A stretch of DNA of 15,815 nucleotides from an uncultured Archangium sp. (GTDB taxonomy: Bacteria > Myxococcota > Myxococcia > Myxococcales > Myxococcaceae). The notes under the pieces were generated by a model. That model ran no database searches, was not told the DNA's origin, and saw only the letters and a program-made list of their open reading frames with translations. This document shows, one piece after another, positions 13,904 to 15,815 of this stretch (position 1 is its first letter; every line of letters begins with the position of its first letter). The position numbers and the translations under genes were made by a program. The DNA lies in NCBI GenBank assembly GCA_946479335.1, contig CAMLFP010000092.1, positions 1-15,815 of the forward strand, read 5' to 3'.

Positions 13904-15451
13904 TCATCGGTTCGCCTCCTGAAAGGTCGCACGGTCGAGCACACGGCAACCGACGGCGAAGTTCATGTCTTCGTCGGAGATCTGCGCGTGGTCTTCGAGG
14001 TCGGCCCGGGTGCGCGCCATCTTGAGGATGCGGTCGTGCGCGCGCGCGGAGAGCCCGAAGGCGGTGACGGCCATCTCCAGCATGTGGCGGGCGGCGGGTG
14101 AGGCGCGCGTGTGGCGCCACAGCAGCCGCGGGCCCATCTGCGCGTTGCAGTAGACGCCCGGCGCGTCGCGGAACCGGTGCGCCTGGCGCTCGCGCGCGGC
14201 CTCCACGCGTTGGCGGTACCACTCGCTGGGTGGCTCCTTCGCTTCGAGCGCCACCAGCCGCTGCACGTCGACGGGCCGCGTGTCCAACGTGACATCGAGC
14301 CGATCCATCAACGGGCCGGAGATGCGGTTGAAGTACTCGTTGCGGCGCACCGGCTTGCACACGCACGCGCGGTCAGGCACGCGGAAGTAGCCGCACGGGC
14401 ACGGGTTCATCGCCGCCATCAACATCACCTGGCACGGGTAGCTGACGTTCTGGTTCGCGCGCGCGAGGCGGATGACGCCCTCCTCCAACGGCTGGCGCAG
14501 CACCTCCAGCACGTGCCGGCGGAACTCCGGGAGCTCGTCGAGGAACAGCACGCCGCGGTGCGCGAGTGACAGCTCTCCGGGCCGGGTGCTCAAGCCGCCG
14601 CCGACCAGGCCCGCGTCGCTGATGGTGTGGTGCGGCGCGCGAAACGGGCGCTCATTCACCATCGGCTGGCTGTCGTTGAGCAACCCCAGCACCGAGTAGA
14701 TGCGCGTGACCTCCAGCTGCTCCTGAAAGGTCATGCGCGGGAGGATCCCCGGGAGGCGCCGCGCGAGCATGGTCTTCCCCGAGCCCGGCGGGCCGCACAG
14801 CAGCACGTTGTGGCCACCGGCCGCGGCGAGCTCCAACGCGTCCTTCACGTCTTGCTGCCCGCGCACCTCCGCCATGTCGAGCTGCGAAGGGGGCGCCTTC
14901 TCGGGCGGCGGGCGGCTGCGGTCGTAGCGCGTGAGCGGTGCCTCCCCGGTGAAGTGCGCGACCGCCTGCGCGACCGTCTCCACCGCGAAGACGTCGATGG
15001 AGTCGACCAGCGCCGCCTCGCCCGCGTTCGCCAACGGCACCATCACGCCGCGGTAGCCGTGGTCTCTGGCCGCCAGCGCCAGCGGCAGCACGCCGCGGAT
15101 GGGCTTGAGCGCGCCATCGAGCGCCAGCTCACCGCCGAAGAGGTAGCCGGCCAGCGCGTTCTGCTCGAGCAGCCCCGCCGCGCACAGCACGCCCAGCGCG
15201 ATGGGGAGCTCGAAGGTCGCGCCTTCCTTCTTCAGGTCGGCAGGCGCGAGGTTCACCGTGACGCGCTTCTGCGGCAGGTCGAAGCCCGCGTTCTTGAGCG
15301 CGGAGGTGACGCGCACCTTCGACTCCTTCACCGCGCCGTCGGGCAGCCCCACCACGTTGAAGAACGGGAGGCCCAACGACATGTCGACCTCCACCTCCAC
15401 CACCACCGCGTCGACGCCGACCAACGCACCTGACCGAACCCTCGCGAGCAT
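13904..15451 (-). CDS. comM: YifB/ComM-family Mg-chelatase-like AAA+ ATPase
   Basis: A 515-residue AAA+ protein close in length to E. coli YifB. ComM is reported as a hexameric helicase that promotes branch migration during integration of DNA in natural transformation; YifB itself is not needed for growth. The N-terminal ChlI-like domain (1 to about 185) begins MLARVRSGALVGVDAVVVEV and has FFNVVGLPDGAVKESKVRV. Walker A is GPPGSGKT (220-227) and Walker B is GVLFLDELPEF. The zinc-binding-like cysteines NPCPCGYF and CVCKP are present, with ISGPLMDRLDV after them. The C-terminal Mg_chelatase_C domain holds AFGLSARAHDRILKMARTRA. ATG 15451 matches the family start; an in-frame start at 15469 adds six residues. 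The ribosome binding site is poor. Only about 30 bases separate the ATG from the terminator upstream. Confidence 0.93.
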   Translation of the reverse strand: MLARVRSGALVGVDAVVVEVEVDMSLGLPFFNVVGLPDGAVKESKVRVTSALKNAGFDLPQKRVTVNLAPADLKKEGATFELPIALGVLCAAGLLEQNALAGYLFGGELALDGALKPIRGVLPLALAARDHGYRGVMVPLANAGEAALVDSIDVFAVETVAQAVAHFTGEAPLTRYDRSRPPPEKAPPSQLDMAEVRGQQDVKDALELAAAGGHNVLLCGPPGSGKTMLARRLPGILPRMTFQEQLEVTRIYSVLGLLNDSQPMVNERPFRAPHHTISDAGLVGGGLSTRPGELSLAHRGVLFLDELPEFRRHVLEVLRQPLEEGVIRLARANQNVSYPCQVMLMAAMNPCPCGYFRVPDRACVCKPVRRNEYFNRISGPLMDRLDVTLDTRPVDVQRLVALEAKEPPSEWYRQRVEAARERQAHRFRDAPGVYCNAQMGPRLLWRHTRASPAARHMLEMAVTAFGLSARAHDRILKMARTRADLEDHAQISDEDMNFAVGCRVLDRATFQEANR

Positions 15452-15481
15452 GCGCGGGCCCCAGGGCAAGCGCGGTGCCAG

Positions 15482-15510
15482 AAACGAAAAACGCGCGGCG
15501 AGCGCGCGTT
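15482..15510 (-). terminator. Intrinsic terminator after the glycine-rich protein gene
   Basis: On the minus strand an 8-base perfect GC-rich stem (AACGCGCG / CGCGCGTT, loop 5 bases) is followed at once by TTTCGTTTC, giving a U-rich RNA tail that includes the last stem bases. It lies about 90 bases after the stop of the glycine-rich gene and 30 bases before comM. It is the only convincing Rho-independent terminator in the window. Confidence 0.75.
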
Positions 15511-15521
15511 CTCCGAGGAGT

Positions 15522-15585
15522 TCTCACGAAGTGAGACGCGGAGTGGAGCGCCCGTGTCCGTCCGTCACGGGCGACTGCGTCTCAC
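15522..15585 (-). repeat. Nested inverted repeats in the 3' untranslated region
   Basis: The outer arms are GTGAGACGC (15531-15539) and GCGTCTCAC (15577-15585). The inner arms are CGCCCGTG (15549-15556) and CACGGGCG (15566-15573). Together they give a 9-base and an 8-base perfect stem with a 9-versus-3 base internal loop. TCTCAC at 15522-15527 can pair with the same GTGAGA arm through a 3-base loop, so two folds compete. The 149 bases between the glycine-rich gene and comM hold this, the terminator and no gene. Confidence 0.7.
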
Positions 15586-15600
15586 CTTGGCGTCACCGCC

Positions 15601-15815
15601 TCAGTTGCTGCCGGCCGCAGCGCCGGTCGCGCCGTTGTTGCCACCGGTGCCGCCCTGCCCGCCGCCGGCCGCGATCTTCGTGTTGCCGGTGTCGGTCACG
15701 GTGCTGTTGACCTTGTACAGACCATACGAAGGCCCGCCGGCGCCGCCGCCGCCCTGGCCACCCGGGCCGCCCTGACCGCCGTTGCCGCCATTGCCGCCCG
15801 CGCCGACCTCTCCGC
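15601..15815 (-). CDS. Glycine-rich protein, C-terminal part only
   Basis: The last 71 codons of a gene entering from the right edge. The visible sequence has Gly-Gly-x repeats (GGNGGNGGQGGPGGQGGGG), a short conserved-looking non-repetitive block (PSYGLYKVNSTVTDTGNTKI), and a second Gly-rich tail ending GATGAAAGSN. The style recalls large glycine-rich surface or secreted lipoproteins of myxobacteria, where such blocks end a long collagen-like or PGRS-like region. No function can be assigned from this part. The reading frame is supported by regular GGC codons and by the terminator placed shortly after the stop. Confidence 0.7.
   Translation of the reverse strand, partial: GEVGAGGNGGNGGQGGPGGQGGGGAGGPSYGLYKVNSTVTDTGNTKIAAGGGQGGTGGNNGATGAAAGSN

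Noticed and set aside
14627..15433. A 268-codon open frame on the plus strand opposite comM
   Set aside because: Same reason: a complete AAA+ ATPase with Walker motifs lies on the other strand, and this frame is dominated by Arg, His, Leu and Val.

Overview
The window is very GC-rich DNA, almost entirely coding, with strong G/C bias at third codon positions. The gene content points to a myxobacterium (Myxococcota): a transmembrane FHA-TPR protein, a response regulator with an XRE output domain, lipoproteins with GGG-rich spacers, a glycine-rich surface protein, stand-alone cyclic-nucleotide-binding proteins and frequent lack of Shine-Dalgarno sites. The phylum is an inference from content and style; no ribosomal marker is present. 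I recognise fourteen protein genes, two of them cut by the window edges. I see no tRNA, rRNA, CRISPR array, transposase or phage gene.

Left block (1-4059). A minus-strand set reads cyclic-nucleotide-binding protein (2729-2241), LolA-like outer-membrane lipoprotein-sorting protein (2223-1468) and a DUF1302-like beta-barrel protein that leaves the window on the left. A REP-like palindrome sits at the 5' end of the barrel gene and appears to be translated. Divergent from this set is a CoA-transferase of the acetyl-CoA hydrolase family (2788-4059).

Middle block (4062-9560). On the minus strand are a lipoprotein with eleven GGGxxx hexapeptide repeats and a large rhomboid protease with an extra N-terminal domain, a soluble domain and TPR-like repeats. 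Divergent from the rhomboid is a plus-strand pair: a membrane protein with two FHA domains, then a REC-XRE regulator.

AmmeMemoRadiSam block (9567-12999). On the minus strand, thioredoxin reductase is followed by AmrB (MEMO family), AmrA (AMMECR1 family) and AmrS (radical SAM). The three amr genes are joined by ATGA stop/start overlaps. This is a widely conserved gene set whose biochemical job in bacteria is, to my knowledge, not settled. It is the best candidate here for an undescribed system.

Right block (13075-15815). A second stand-alone cyclic-nucleotide-binding protein lies on plus, followed by three minus-strand genes: a small eight-cysteine lipoprotein, a ComM/YifB AAA ATPase, and the C-terminus of a glycine-rich protein. 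The 149-base gap between the last two holds an intrinsic terminator and a nested hairpin.

Two themes run through the window. Several genes have a TA-containing hexamer 12-16 bases before the start codon and no ribosome binding site, which suggests leaderless transcripts. Three convergent gene pairs are separated by only 2-6 bases with no recognisable terminator.
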